Assembly (NCBI RefSeq): GCF_026745355.1
Contig: NC_079205.1
Span: 61,742,593 to 61,806,592, forward strand
Reading direction: 5' to 3'
Source: Beta vulgaris subsp. vulgaris
Lineage: Eukaryota; Streptophyta; Magnoliopsida; Caryophyllales; Amaranthaceae
Length of the DNA: 64,000 nucleotides
Position numbers and translations under genes: made by a program. This document shows positions 49,746-59,809 of the stretch, piece after piece. Positions within the stretch are counted from its first letter, which is position 1; every line of letters starts with the position of its first letter. The notes beneath the pieces were generated by a model that was not told the DNA's origin, searched no databases, and worked only from the letters and a program-made list of their open reading frames with translations.

Positions 49746-49942
49746 GGCCTGTTCTCTTCGGCATAAAACAATTGAACTGAACTGAATTAAATTGAACTGA
49801 ACTGAACTAAATTGAACTAAAATGAATAGTAATATGTGAGAGTAAAAGTATTGTCAAGAGCTGAACTGAACAGATTTGATCTGAACTGATCTGAACTTAA
49901 CTATACTGAACTAAACTGAAAATAAGCTGGGGAGAATAGGCC
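49746..49942. repeat. TIR element with TGAACTGAACT subrepeats
   Basis: The left end GGCCTGTTCTCTTCGGCATA and inverted right end GGCCTATTCTCCCCAGCTTA agree at most positions. The interior is a run of TGAACTGAACTGAACTAAA units. Short non-autonomous element; superfamily open. Confidence 0.65.
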
Positions 49943-50286
49943 CTTCATCCGTAGGACTCCTTTTGTCACTAGGTAAAAGGGCCCAACATAGCCTTGTTAG
50001 GTTCTGGCACCTTCTTCCACCTAATGTCCATCATAGGGTACTTTAGTAAAAACACTCCCATCAAGATCATACCATAAATCTCAGATAAACCCTAACTGGA
50101 AATTAAACTTTTCAACTCTATAGAAGATTCTAGTTGCTTTTCTTTTATTGCTAATACTTCATATTTAACCACAACATACAACTTCTTTTAGTTGTCTTCA
50201 GTCTTAACCATCTACAGTTTGCAAAACCCTCATTTTCTCTCTCCTCCAAATCAATTATTTTCTGGGCATTTCACAGTTTGAGAGAA

Positions 50287-52923
50287 ATGGCAAAGCGTCT
50301 GATACCCACATTTAATCGCATTTTGGTTGAGAAAATTACAGCTCCTGCCAAAACAACTGCTGGAATCTTGCTTCCAGAATCTTCTAGCAAGGTATGTCCA
50401 ATTTTTTCCCTCCTATTTTCTCTTGATCTAATGTGGGTTAGTTGCATTTTTTAAACATCTTGTTAATTATAGTTGAAATTCTTAGCTTTTTTTTTAATTT
50501 TACATAAAGTTTCTTGCTTTTAAGGTAGCTGCAAATTCCCTTGTTATTATTTACTATTCTTAATCTGGGTTTATTGCATTTGTGGATCTAAGCTTTTTTC
50601 TATGGTTTAGCTGTTTTTTCATTAGTTTTGTACAAAGATTGCTGCTTTAAGTTTTGTTGTGAATACCCGAATTGTATTGTTATGAGATAATTGTATTTCG
50701 GAATCTAGCTTAATCTGGGTTATTATTGCATTTGAGTCTGATTGTTGGTTCTTATATTGAAGCTATTAGGAATTCTATAGTTTAGGGCTTGTTCGTTATC
50801 GTTTTTTGTTTTCAGTTTCCGGTTTTTCTGTTGTTAGTTCTCATACTAAATATGACTATGATTAGTATAAGTATGACTAATATTAAGTTTGTATACATTA
50901 AATATCATATTACTTCTGAAATCTTGAAACCAAAAAGTGTGCTTAGCTAAAATTTGGTTGTTTCTTGTTAATTTAATGCAGCTCAATTCTGGGAAAGTCA
51001 TTGCTGTGGGCCCTGGGACTCATTGCAGTGATGGGAAACTGATCCCTGTGAGTCTCAAAGAGGGGGATACTGTTCTTTTGCCTGAGTATGGTGGCTCAGA
51101 ATTTAAGCTTCAAGAAAAAACGTGAGTTCTGTTTTATGCTTGATCATTTCTTTCAATCTCTTCTATTTTTATACTGAGGAGGCTGAGTTAAGTGCAGCTT
51201 TGTGTAGATTTATGTTAATGTATGTTCCGACTTCTGCGCTGGGGATCAGGAAACTACTAGTATAATGTATATCCTTGCAAAACGTAGTATGTGATTTCTT
51301 TTGAAAAATTTGGTTGCAGTTGAAAATTAAGAAATGATGACATCTGATTTGGCAGAGGTGATGTTTTAGAAGTATTATTGGCAATCTATTGCTACTTCAT
51401 ATAGTCCATCTTAAAAAAAATATATATATGTACTTTAGGTCCTTCATAGTGAGACGTGAGTGAGGTTACAACGGTTAATTTTCTTTCGAAGATTTGACAC
51501 AATCCATTTCTTTTTACAAAATCATTCGTGGATCTTTACAAATATTCTGAAAATGGAAGCCTTTTGAGTCACTGAAGGGAGACTAAATGCGCGACTAATA
51601 ATGGTACCTTAGTGCTATAGCACCACATTCATGAAAAATGTGTAATCTCTTATAGCACACTTGCTCCAGTATTTTCTTGATTTAAATATCTAAATGAATA
51701 TAACTATTTTCATTTTTAGTTAGATTAAACAATAACATTAGTCCTCTTTCAACATACCCAAGGGCTCTTTCATTTAGGGGAACACCTTGCTATCATGAAA
51801 ACGCCAGCTGTTACCATAGTAGCTGCATGAATCAAAGCGGATACTGGAGTGGGACCTCCAAAGCATTGGGTAACCTCGCAGTTCTCCCTTTAACACCAAC
51901 GGTAGATAGGAACCGAACTGTCTCACGACGTTCTAAACCCAACTCACGTACCACTTGAATCGGCGAACAACCGAACCCTTGGAGTTGATTCGATCATAGC
52001 TTCTCCAACAAGAGAAAGGCATTCAGCCTAACCCCAGCTCCTGTTCTGACAATGCTAGGTGATTCAAAAAAAAGAAACCTTGTAATCCTTCTTTCCAAGC
52101 CTGGGATGAGTGAAGGTTCACTTATTTCGGAGTGTGACGGGCCTCGCTCTTAGCCTTTGCTTTCGCCCCCCCATTCGTGAACCAGCTCTTTGCTTGGGCC
52201 TATCCTGTCTACCAAGAGGCCAAGAAAGAAGGAACTGACATAATAAAAAAAGCCTTCCTCAAAAATAAGATGTAACACTTTCAGAATAGAATATGCTATT
52301 AACATCGGCTTATTTGTTAGTCGCATCAGGTCTGCCGCTCAGCTGAAAGCTATGAAAGAAGTCAGCTATCTGTGGCATACCATCCCGCTAAATAGATTTT
52401 TGTATTATGATTCAAGTCTAAGTCTTGAAAAAGATGTGAACAATCTTATTTTTTTATAAAGAAAAAGCGTGTAGACTATACATGATGGATTGATGGTGTA
52501 TTGGTCCATTTTGGTACTCCCAGGAGTACTATTTCTGAAAACTCCCAAAATCATGTAAGAAGTTTTAGATAAAGCTGCTGATCCCAAAAAATTATATTTG
52601 TGCGGTAAATTTCTTTATGTAATTTTTCCATATGTGCAGTAAACATAGAGTTTATGTGGATGACCGAAACAGTATACAAGACCTTTTTCATGAACATAGA
52701 GAGTATAATAGATGTATTGGTCTAAAGTTCAGGCTCTGCACTGCATGATCTTGGTTGCTTTAATAACTAAATTTATACCAATACATACTCCTGATCCATT
52801 TGCTGTAAAGCATGCGTCTGCTTTTATATATAGAGATGAATTATTATAATTTTGTTACATTCACTTCCTTGCAGGTTTCATCTCTACAGGGAAGATGACA
52901 TACTTGGAACTCTACATGATTGA
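50287..52923 (+). CDS. CPN10: mitochondrial 10-kDa chaperonin (CPN10/HSP10, 97 aa)
   Basis: Exons 50287-50391, 50982-51121 and 52875-52923 give 97 residues, the usual size. CPN10 forms the seven-subunit lid on chaperonin 60 in the mitochondrial matrix and regulates ATP-driven folding. Seen: N-terminal [13 protein letters not shown], the mobile loop region [18 protein letters not shown] (about 18-35) with the hydrophobic GILLPE contact, then [29 protein letters not shown], and the C-terminal [14 protein letters not shown]. Plant CPN10 lacks a cleaved presequence, consistent with this start (AGAGAAATGGC). Only one chaperonin-10 domain is present, which excludes the tandem plastid CPN20. Intron 2 (51122-52874) carries a mitochondrial DNA insertion. 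Confidence 0.96.
51745..52390. other. nuclear mitochondrial DNA insertion (NUMT), nad5 and rrn26 pieces
   Basis: Within CPN10 intron 2 on the minus strand, about 51866-51757 encodes [18 protein letters not shown] then VFMIARCSP, the conserved NADH dehydrogenase subunit 5 block. About 51897-51990 on the minus strand reads TCCAAGGGTTCGGTTGTTCG, GTGGTACGTGAGTTGGGTTT and AGAACGTCGTGAGACAGTTC, the conserved 23S-type rRNA segment just before the sarcin-ricin loop. The higher-GC sequence to about 52250-52390 is probably mitochondrial too. The two genes are not joined this way in an intact gene, so the source was rearranged or the insert is a mosaic. Edges are approximate. Confidence 0.85.
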
Positions 52924-52924
52924 T

Positions 52925-53076
52925 TTCAGTTCATTGGTAGTTTCGTGCGACACTAAATCCAGCGTGTAGGAATTTTCAGTTCAGTTGGTGGTTTCCTGTC
53001 ACACTAAATCCAACGTTTTCGAGCTTCCAGTTCAGTGGTGGTTTCTTGGCACACTTAATCAAGCGTGTAGGAGCTC
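52925..53076 (+). repeat. three tandem ~50-bp units in the CPN10 3' UTR
   Basis: Units start at about 52925, 52975 and 53025. Each has TTCAGTTCA(G)TGGT, GTTTC.TG.CACACT.AATC and CGTGTAGGA-like parts, diverged by several bases. They begin immediately after the CPN10 stop codon. A C16 run and an A11 run follow at about 53077-53102. Confidence 0.8.
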
Positions 53077-53639
53077 CCCCCCCCCCCCCCCCAAAAAAAA
53101 AACCCCTTTCCCGAAAAAACAGAAAAGGCTCCATGAGCTAAATTGGCAAATTGGAGAAGCTCTTCCTCTTTTTGACAATATTTGTACCAATAATAAAATT
53201 AATCATCTTTGAATTGGAAATTTTTATTTTGAGGGGAACTTTTCTTCTAGTTGATATGAATATTAGCTGGTGTAGTTTTGTCCTTCTCATGGTGATCATA
53301 TATACCAGTACCTTTGCATCCCGGTTCGAGAGTTCAGGGTCAAATTTCCTGAGCAAGCTATGGCTTCCATGATCCTCCTTAGAGGTGTCAATCTGGGTCA
53401 CTGGCTGGGTTTGGGTTGACCCAAGCTGGGTCGGAATGATTTGGGTCGGAATAATCTGGGTGACATGTGTCATGGGTCGGAACTGGGTGGTCGGTGAACT
53501 TGGGTCGGGTGAAACTGGGTGAGTGGATCTCGGAACTGGGTCGGAATTGGGTCGGGTGAGACTGGGTCGGCCGGTATCTGGGTTGGGTGATTTTGGGTCG
53601 GAATGGAATAAGGTGAAGTCGGTCGAAATCGGCTTTCGG

Positions 53640-54180
53640 AATGACTTGGGTCGGAAGAAATCGGCTTTCGGAATTGCTTGGGTCGGAAGAAATCGGGTTT
53701 CGGAATGACTTGGTCGGAAGAAATCGGGTTTCGGAATGACTTGGGTCGGAAGAAATCGGGTTTCGGGTTACTTGGGTCGGAAGAAATCGATATCGGAATA
53801 ACTTGGGTCGGAATAATTCAGCTTTCGTAATTACTTGGGTCGGAAGAAATCGACTTTCGGGTTACTTGGGTCGGAAGAAATCGATATTGAATTAACTTGG
53901 GTCGGAATAATTCGGCTTTCGGAATTACTTGAGTCGGAAGAAATCGGCTTTCGGATTACTTGGGTCGGAAGAAATCGATATTGGGACAACTTGGGTCGGA
54001 ATAATTCGGCTTTCGGAATTACTTGAGTCGGAAGAAATAGGCTTCCAGGTTACTTGGGTCAGAAGAAATCGATATCGGAATAACTTGGGTCGGAATAATT
54101 CAGCTTCCGGAATTACTTGGGTCGGAAGAAATCGATATCGGAATGAATTGGGTCAGAATAAATCGACCTTCAGAACTAAT
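53640..54180 (+). repeat. ~31-32-bp tandem array, CTTGGGTCGGAAGAAATCGG
   Basis: About 17 units, with starts at 53645, 53677, 53709, 53740 and 53771 measured directly. The unit is CTTGGGTCGGAAGAAATCGG plus CTTTCGGAATTA. Later units alternate GGAAGAAATCGATATC and GGAATAATTCGGCTTTC forms, giving a higher-order ~63-bp period. Open frames across it are repetitive and not considered coding. Confidence 0.9.
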
Positions 54181-55949
54181 TGAGTGTTCAAGAAATCGAC
54201 TATCGGAATAAATCAGATTTCGACTTGGGTCAGAATAAATCGGATTTCGACTTGGGTCGGCATAAATCGGATCTCGGTAGGACTTGGTTCTTGGAACGAC
54301 TAAATATCGAACCGGCGGCGCCGTGGCATATTGATTTGGGTCGAAATTGTTATAAACTTATAACATGTGATATTGTGGTATAGATTATAGTCATTATACT
54401 TTATAGTGGTATATTATAGTAATCTGTAATTATACTGATATTGTGAATCGTGATTGAGTCATTGTGAATTTTTAATAATACATTGAATCATTAATAGTTT
54501 GATACTTATATTACTAATTTAAAATGTTACTAAAGTAAGACTTATAAGTTATACTTATATTATTGGGCCATTCACCATTATTGGCTATTGGTAATTGGCC
54601 TATTGCCTAAGTATCGCTTATTAGTTATTCACTTATTTAGTTATTCTTATTCATGATTGCATATGTATTCAAGTAACAAGTAACAACTAACATCTAACAA
54701 GTAACAACTAACAACAATAAGGATTATTGATTATAGACTTAAAATATTAGAGTTAATAGACTATTAAACTTAAAAATTGTTAGTTAGTGACTTACTCACT
54801 CTCAAGTTTGAATCAGTTACTATATAGCAACAACAAGAGTTAGAATTAAAGAATTAGGTTGACATTAAATCATTAATGAAAGCATCTTAATTTGTAATTA
54901 TAAAATTGTTCGACTTTTCATCGTTCATGGAACAACTCAACAAGTAACAATGATCAATGTTAATCACTTAATCGAATATGTCATACGAAGATGATGCATA
55001 ATCATACACTATATCACTAAAGGATGAACATGAAATATTTAAGCTATGAAAGTAGATCATAATCAATATCAAATAATCATGTCATTGTATCAGTAGAGGA
55101 TGAAACATTGGTCGAATTTCGTTAAGTTAAGGTTCGCAATCTTGACATAAATCAAATGATCATAAGATTGATTGTCTTCGACATTAATCAAAAGTCAAAA
55201 CCATCAAATGATCATAAGATTGATCATCAATGTTATTACACGATTTTAACAATAATCAAAGCATCATTAGAAATCTATAATAGATTGATTGACTTTCATC
55301 GTTGATGTTTCAGTTATGGATCTTAAAAAATAGTAAGATACTAAGTTGCTATACGTATCATCGTACATCAACTTAATTATACGTACGTTGTGGTCTTGTA
55401 GATCTTAATCAAAAGTCATACTAGGAATCCGTCTATTTCATTACTTAAATAATCATGCATTCATACTTAACAATTTCTACTTTCACAGTTTCACTTTCAC
55501 ATCATTATTCATTTATAATCATTTTTACATGAATCATCAATCATCTTGTTTATAATTAAAATATACTAATTAAACTTCTAAAGTTTATAATTTTTATTAT
55601 TTTACAATATTACTAATTACTAAACAAATTTACAAATTAATACTAGAATTACAAATCGGTATTAAAGAATGTAGAATTATAAATTTTAAAATAAAAAAAA
55701 AAGAATTAATTGTCTTAACTCTTAACCTTAACCATTTGATTTGAAAAAGAGTAAATGATCCAACCAATGAGATTTTGAAATCCATGTGCTTGGTCACTCT
55801 TGATGTTCATTGGTCAAAAAAAATTGTCAAGGATCATGATTTGAGACCATTGATTAGCTAATATTAAATCTGAGCCATTTATTTCTTTAATCTCTAGAAT
55901 CAGAAATCTGAAATAAACTCACTAAAATCTTAGCCATTCAAGCTCAAAA

Positions 55950-57340
55950 TCCAACGGTTGATATTAAACCCAAATGTAACCCTAAACCTCCTCCCTAATC
56001 CCTACTATATAAACCTTCTTTTAAACTCAACCTCATTTCTTCGCCTCTCATTCTCTCTCATTCCCTCTCAATCTCTCATTCAGTCACTCTTTCTCGTTCT
56101 TTCCCTTTCAAACCCTAAAAAAATCTTATTTCGATCAATCTCTCTGAGTCTCTTACTCTCTCATTTTCGATCTCTATCTTATTTTCTTCGCCTCTTTCAG
56201 ATTTTTTCGTTTATCTTAATTACAGTTTACGGGTTTGTGTTTTCTTGATTTCTTTTCTAGGTTTTTGAATTTTGGTGAAGAAGTGACGAAGTGAAGAACT
56301 GAAGATCTGAAGAAGAAGAAGAAGACGTTGATCTGAGGAAAAAAAGAAGTGTTGATCTTCGGAAAAAAAGAAGCCAAAAAAAGAAAAAGAAGCAAGTTTA
56401 TCTTTTGTCATATGTGAGATCTAGAATTTTTTATTTTTATCTTAATACTGAATTTTTCGTTTTATTTTTTCTTCGAATTTTTCGTTTTCTTTTTTGTTCA
56501 AATTTTTGGTTCCTTTTTTGTTCGAACTTTCGTTTATTTTTAGTTTTTTTGGGTTATTTCTTTACTTGTTTTTGGGCATATGTTGTTTAATTTTTTTTTA
56601 CTTCTTTGATTTTTCAATTTCTGTGTAATTTTTGGGGTTTTCGTTTGTTTTTTTGGGATTTTTGTGTGATTTTTGATTTCTGATTGATTGGCGTTATGTT
56701 CTTGGAATTGGGTGTGGGTTGGTGTTTGTAGATGGTTGGAGGGTGCTTGTGTATCGTAGTTTTTTTTGGAATTGCATGTTGATCTTTCATTTCTTCCCTT
56801 CGCGCTCCTTTTCTCTAACAAGCTGTCTTAAAATAGCACTATATGTTCTTCAGTATTTATAGTCTTAACCTTAAATTTGACTTGAGTTTAGGGTTTAGGG
56901 ATTTGGGGGGTTTGTTCCCAATAATTTTCAACTTTGAAGAACATTTGAACAAGCTTTGATTGATTTGGTAATTTTGGCAAAGGATCGTCAGACTTGGTTT
57001 GCAATTTATGTTACTATCATCTTTTACCAAGTACAATTTTGCTTCAATTTTTTACTTGTTGGAGGTTATCATTATATTAAACACCTGGATTATAGTGTTT
57101 AAACTTGTTATTTTTATTTTTGAAGGATTATCTTGACTGTTATTGTGGTCAGGATTTGTTTATACGATTTTTTTGGGTTTTTGAGCGACAATAAATTGCT
57201 CCAATGAATTCAATACTAATTTTCTTCATTTATTTGTTTCTTTGTTGTAGAAACCAGTGGGTAATTTCAAAGAAACAAGAGAATTATCACAAGATTGCTG
57301 CTGCTGATGACTTTGAAATGCATTCAGAAGTGTGAAGATA
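55950..57340 (+). other. transcription-unit-like interior of the 4.9-kb element
   Basis: A TATA box CTATATAAACC (56006-56016) is followed by a CT-rich leader (56035-56190) beginning at the expected distance. A GAAGAAGAAGAAGACG-rich purine stretch (about 56270-56400) follows, and a long T-rich intron-like stretch ends TTGTTGTAG at 57250. The next segment reads in one frame KKQENYHKIAAADDFEMHSE then V-stop (stop at 57332-57334). No continuous ORF joins the parts. I infer a captured or decayed host gene fragment, possibly transcribed as non-coding RNA. Confidence 0.4.
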
Positions 57341-57594
57341 TTTCCAAAGAACATACTTATCAATTTATTACTTGTATTTAGGATGCCATTTTTGTCTTTT
57401 TTTTGCAGTTCTTCAAATTTAGAAAGTATTTTTCTGCTATGTATTATGTATTACTAATTGTGAATCTTTGTAATTACATTCACATTGATGAAATATAAAT
57501 ATTATGATTTTGTGATTTTGTTTTACTTTATCTTAAGTTTAAAGTCGATGATTTATTTAAATTTGGTATTAGTTTAAAGTTTATAAGAAAAGAC

Positions 57595-57764
57595 TTAAGA
57601 GAAATATAAGTGTATCATATATGAGTTACGACTAGATATCTCGTCGCAAAGAAAGATACGAGTGACGACCATACACGTTTCTCGTCGTAAAAGACCATTT
57701 GTGACTAGATTAAGGATATTTACAATGAGAAATCTCGTCGTAGTTGACACATTTTCTTGTAGTG
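57595..57764. mobile_element. CACTA (En/Spm) transposon terminus
   Basis: On the minus strand the sequence starts at 57764 with CACTACAAGAAAATGTG, the standard plant CACTA end. Subterminal motifs follow in both orientations (ACGACGAGAT, TCTCGTCGTA, TCGTCGCAAAG), typical of transposase-binding subterminal repeats. No second CACTA end is seen in the window in the correct orientation, so this is a solo or truncated end nested in the 4.9-kb element. Confidence 0.8.
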
Positions 57765-57809
57765 AAAAATTATATAAATTGATCAAAAAGAGTACTAATT
57801 TACTTATTG

Positions 57810-58290
57810 TTGTCGGGTTGTATTGGGTCAGAATGGTGTTGGGTCGGGTTTAGTTGGGTCGGGTGGTAAGTGGGTTGGGTCGAAATTGGGTTGGGTCACA
57901 ACTGGGTTGGGTCAGAACTGTGTCGGTTATAGCTGGGTTGGGTCGGTTATAACTGGGTTGGGTGGTAACTGGGTTGGGTGGTAACTGGGTGGGTTGGTAA
58001 CTGGGTTGGGTGATAACTGGGTAGGTTTAACTGGGTCATTGGCGGGTGAAGTTGGGTGCGGGTTATTTTGGGTCGGAAACAGGTTGGGTCTGGGTCGTTG
58101 TTCACGGGTGCAACTGGGCACGGGTCAAACTGGGTCGACCCAACTCAGGTTGGGTTACCAATTCCACGGGTTAAACTGGGCACGGGTGAACGCTAGGTCG
58201 GAATGGGTCGGCTTTCCAACCGACTACTCTCGGCTCGGAACAGGTTGGGTCTGGGTCGCATGCGGGTTCACCCGTGGGTCGGCCCAGTTT
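57810..58290 (+). repeat. GGGTTGGGTCGG / GGTAACTGGGT short tandem repeats
   Basis: Irregular units of about 14-20 bases, such as GGGTTGGGTGGTAACT and GGGTTGGGTCGGTTATAACT, repeat through 57900-58030, then grade into CACGGGT/GGGTCGACCC words to the element end. Composition mirrors the left array of the same element but the unit differs. Confidence 0.8.
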
Positions 58291-58310
58291 TTGACACCCC
58301 TAATCCTCCT

Positions 58311-59809
58311 TGGGTCTAGCCATGTAATATGAGCCATGACTTTCGTTGGGTCTACTAATATAAGCTTTTACAGGACTTAGACCGATTATAATCAGTATTC
58401 AATTATGGCTAATAGCGCAATCGTCTTGGCTCTGTCCCTGAAGCTTCTGCATAGCTTCATCGAAGCAACCGTGGTCTCTGCTGGGGAGTGTCGATTAGCC
58501 TCTAATAAGTTTTGATGTATGGATATGGAACGAGGTTACTATCAAACACTCACCTGTCCCTAAATGCCAATAGTGTTAATTCCTCAAAAAAAAATTGGTA
58601 CCATATTGACATTTGATACTTGTCATATTCGGGAACTTTCGTGTATTTATATGCAAGGAAAAATAATCTTGTTAGATTTATCTAATATGTATTTTTATGA
58701 TATTGACTCTTTTTTTTTTAGTTTTTTATTTAACATAATTAAAGATATTGATGTTCAAAGGTGTGTGTTGGCAAACGTGTCAAATTCTTTGAGTATGACT
58801 AAACAAAATGGAAAGTAAGTTAACTAATTGAAACAAATCTAAGTCTATTATAAGCATAACATTTTTGGGCTCTAATAGAATTAATTACCTATTCTCTTCT
58901 TGCTAGGTTTAACCTCTTCTTGATCCGCTATCATTACTTGGTGGTGATGAATTATCTTGACCTTTTACCTTCCATTTCCTTAAGCATCGACCTTCTTGAA
59001 ACATTCCTTTACATTCTAAGACTTGAACAAATACCCAATTAAGTGATAATGAGTAGCAAGTATTCCAAAAGATGGTCTACCTTTTGTTTAAATTTATGTG
59101 AATGATGAAAAACTGAAACATCTACTTGTTGTAGGGTGTAATTGCTTCGGAATTATTTTTCCATCATACCCTCAGGGGGGGGGGGAGTACAGAAATTATC
59201 TCAACAAAATTATAGAGTAGTTTGTGCAAATAATAATATTGGCCTCATATTGTTTCTAGAAAAGTGTGCAATATCTTTCATCCTTAGTTTAGACTATAGA
59301 TGCAATTTTTGATGATGGAAAAAAAGTGAAGTATCACACATGAAGCGGAGGGTGGTGATCCTGAACTTCCTTCATTTCGTTTTAAATGCAACAAATGAAT
59401 ATTTTATATCTCACAAATAATACACATTTTGTTGCATTTAAAACGAAACGGAGGAAGTATATATTTTGCTGCACTTGCTAAATAGAAAAGTGGTACCCAT
59501 ACAAATGTTTATAGTTATAGTAGTCGGATTTGATCTCAACATGTCAATTAGTCCACAAATCATTGGAAACCAAACGACCCCAGTGCAAATAAAAGAAAAC
59601 TGCCCTCATAATTTACAACTGCCTTCTTCAAAAACAGCCTAGAACAGCTTTCTAGAGCAAAATTCAACAGTACTAACAAAAACAGGCATTGCTTTAATTT
59701 GTTGAATCATTTTGGTACCAAGCACTGCTTCATGCTTACGGCAAAACGAGCGGCAACTATAATCATCGAATCAGTAGATAAAGATAAGCCTTCATGCACC
59801 ACTTCTTTA
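58311..59809. other. spacer before the minus-strand gene
   Basis: AT-rich, with no supported gene. It contains a G10 run near 59175, a Stowaway-like MITE (59366-59457) and, from about 59580, the likely 3' UTR of the minus-strand gene ending at 59810. A 58564-58818 frame has no recognisable product. Confidence 0.65.
59366..59457. repeat. Stowaway-like MITE (92 bp)
   Basis: The ends CTTCCTTCATTTCGTTTTAA and, inverted, CTTCCTCCGTTTCGTTTTAA each continue into ATGCAACAAA; the outside flank is TA on the right and AA on the left. Same family as 7894-7982, with interior GAATATTTTATATCTCACAAA in the inverted sense. Confidence 0.85.

Larger units (their letters stand above)
48787..50286. other. divergent promoter spacer between the PRIN2-like and CPN10 genes
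   Basis: The first ~130 bases upstream of the PRIN2-like start hold its promoter (minus-strand CTATTTATTGGG near 48890, ACTTATCACTTATC repeats). Then come a GACCCGA-rich repeat (48940-49140 and again 49610-49730) split by a LINE RNase H fragment, a TGAACTGAACT-rich TIR element (49746-49942), and the CPN10 promoter and leader (about 50050-50286; CATAAATCTCAGATAAACCC, CT-rich run 50233-50250). Confidence 0.6.
53380..58302. mobile_element. 4.9-kb hAT-like composite element with GGGTCGG arrays
   Basis: The left end TAGAGGTGTCAATCTGGG and inverted right end TAGGGGTGTCAAAAACTGGG are bounded by identical ATCCTCCT at 53372-53379 and 58303-58310 (an extra T follows on both sides, so 9 bp is possible if the element begins one base later). 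An 8-bp duplication and TAGGGGTG termini fit hAT; a 9-bp reading would fit Mutator. No transposase domain is seen. Order inside: GGGTC-rich zone and ~32-bp tandem repeats (53380-54290), AT-rich DNA, a promoter-like leader at 55950-56300, an exon-like piece at 57251-57334, a CACTA end (to 57764), and GGGTTGGGTCGGT repeats (57810-58290). Confidence 0.75.

Noticed and set aside
53523..54383. Long repetitive frames with GSEEIDIELTWVGI-like units
   Set aside because: The ~31-32-bp unit is not a multiple of three overall, units shift frame, and there is no promoter or start context; treated as a tandem array.
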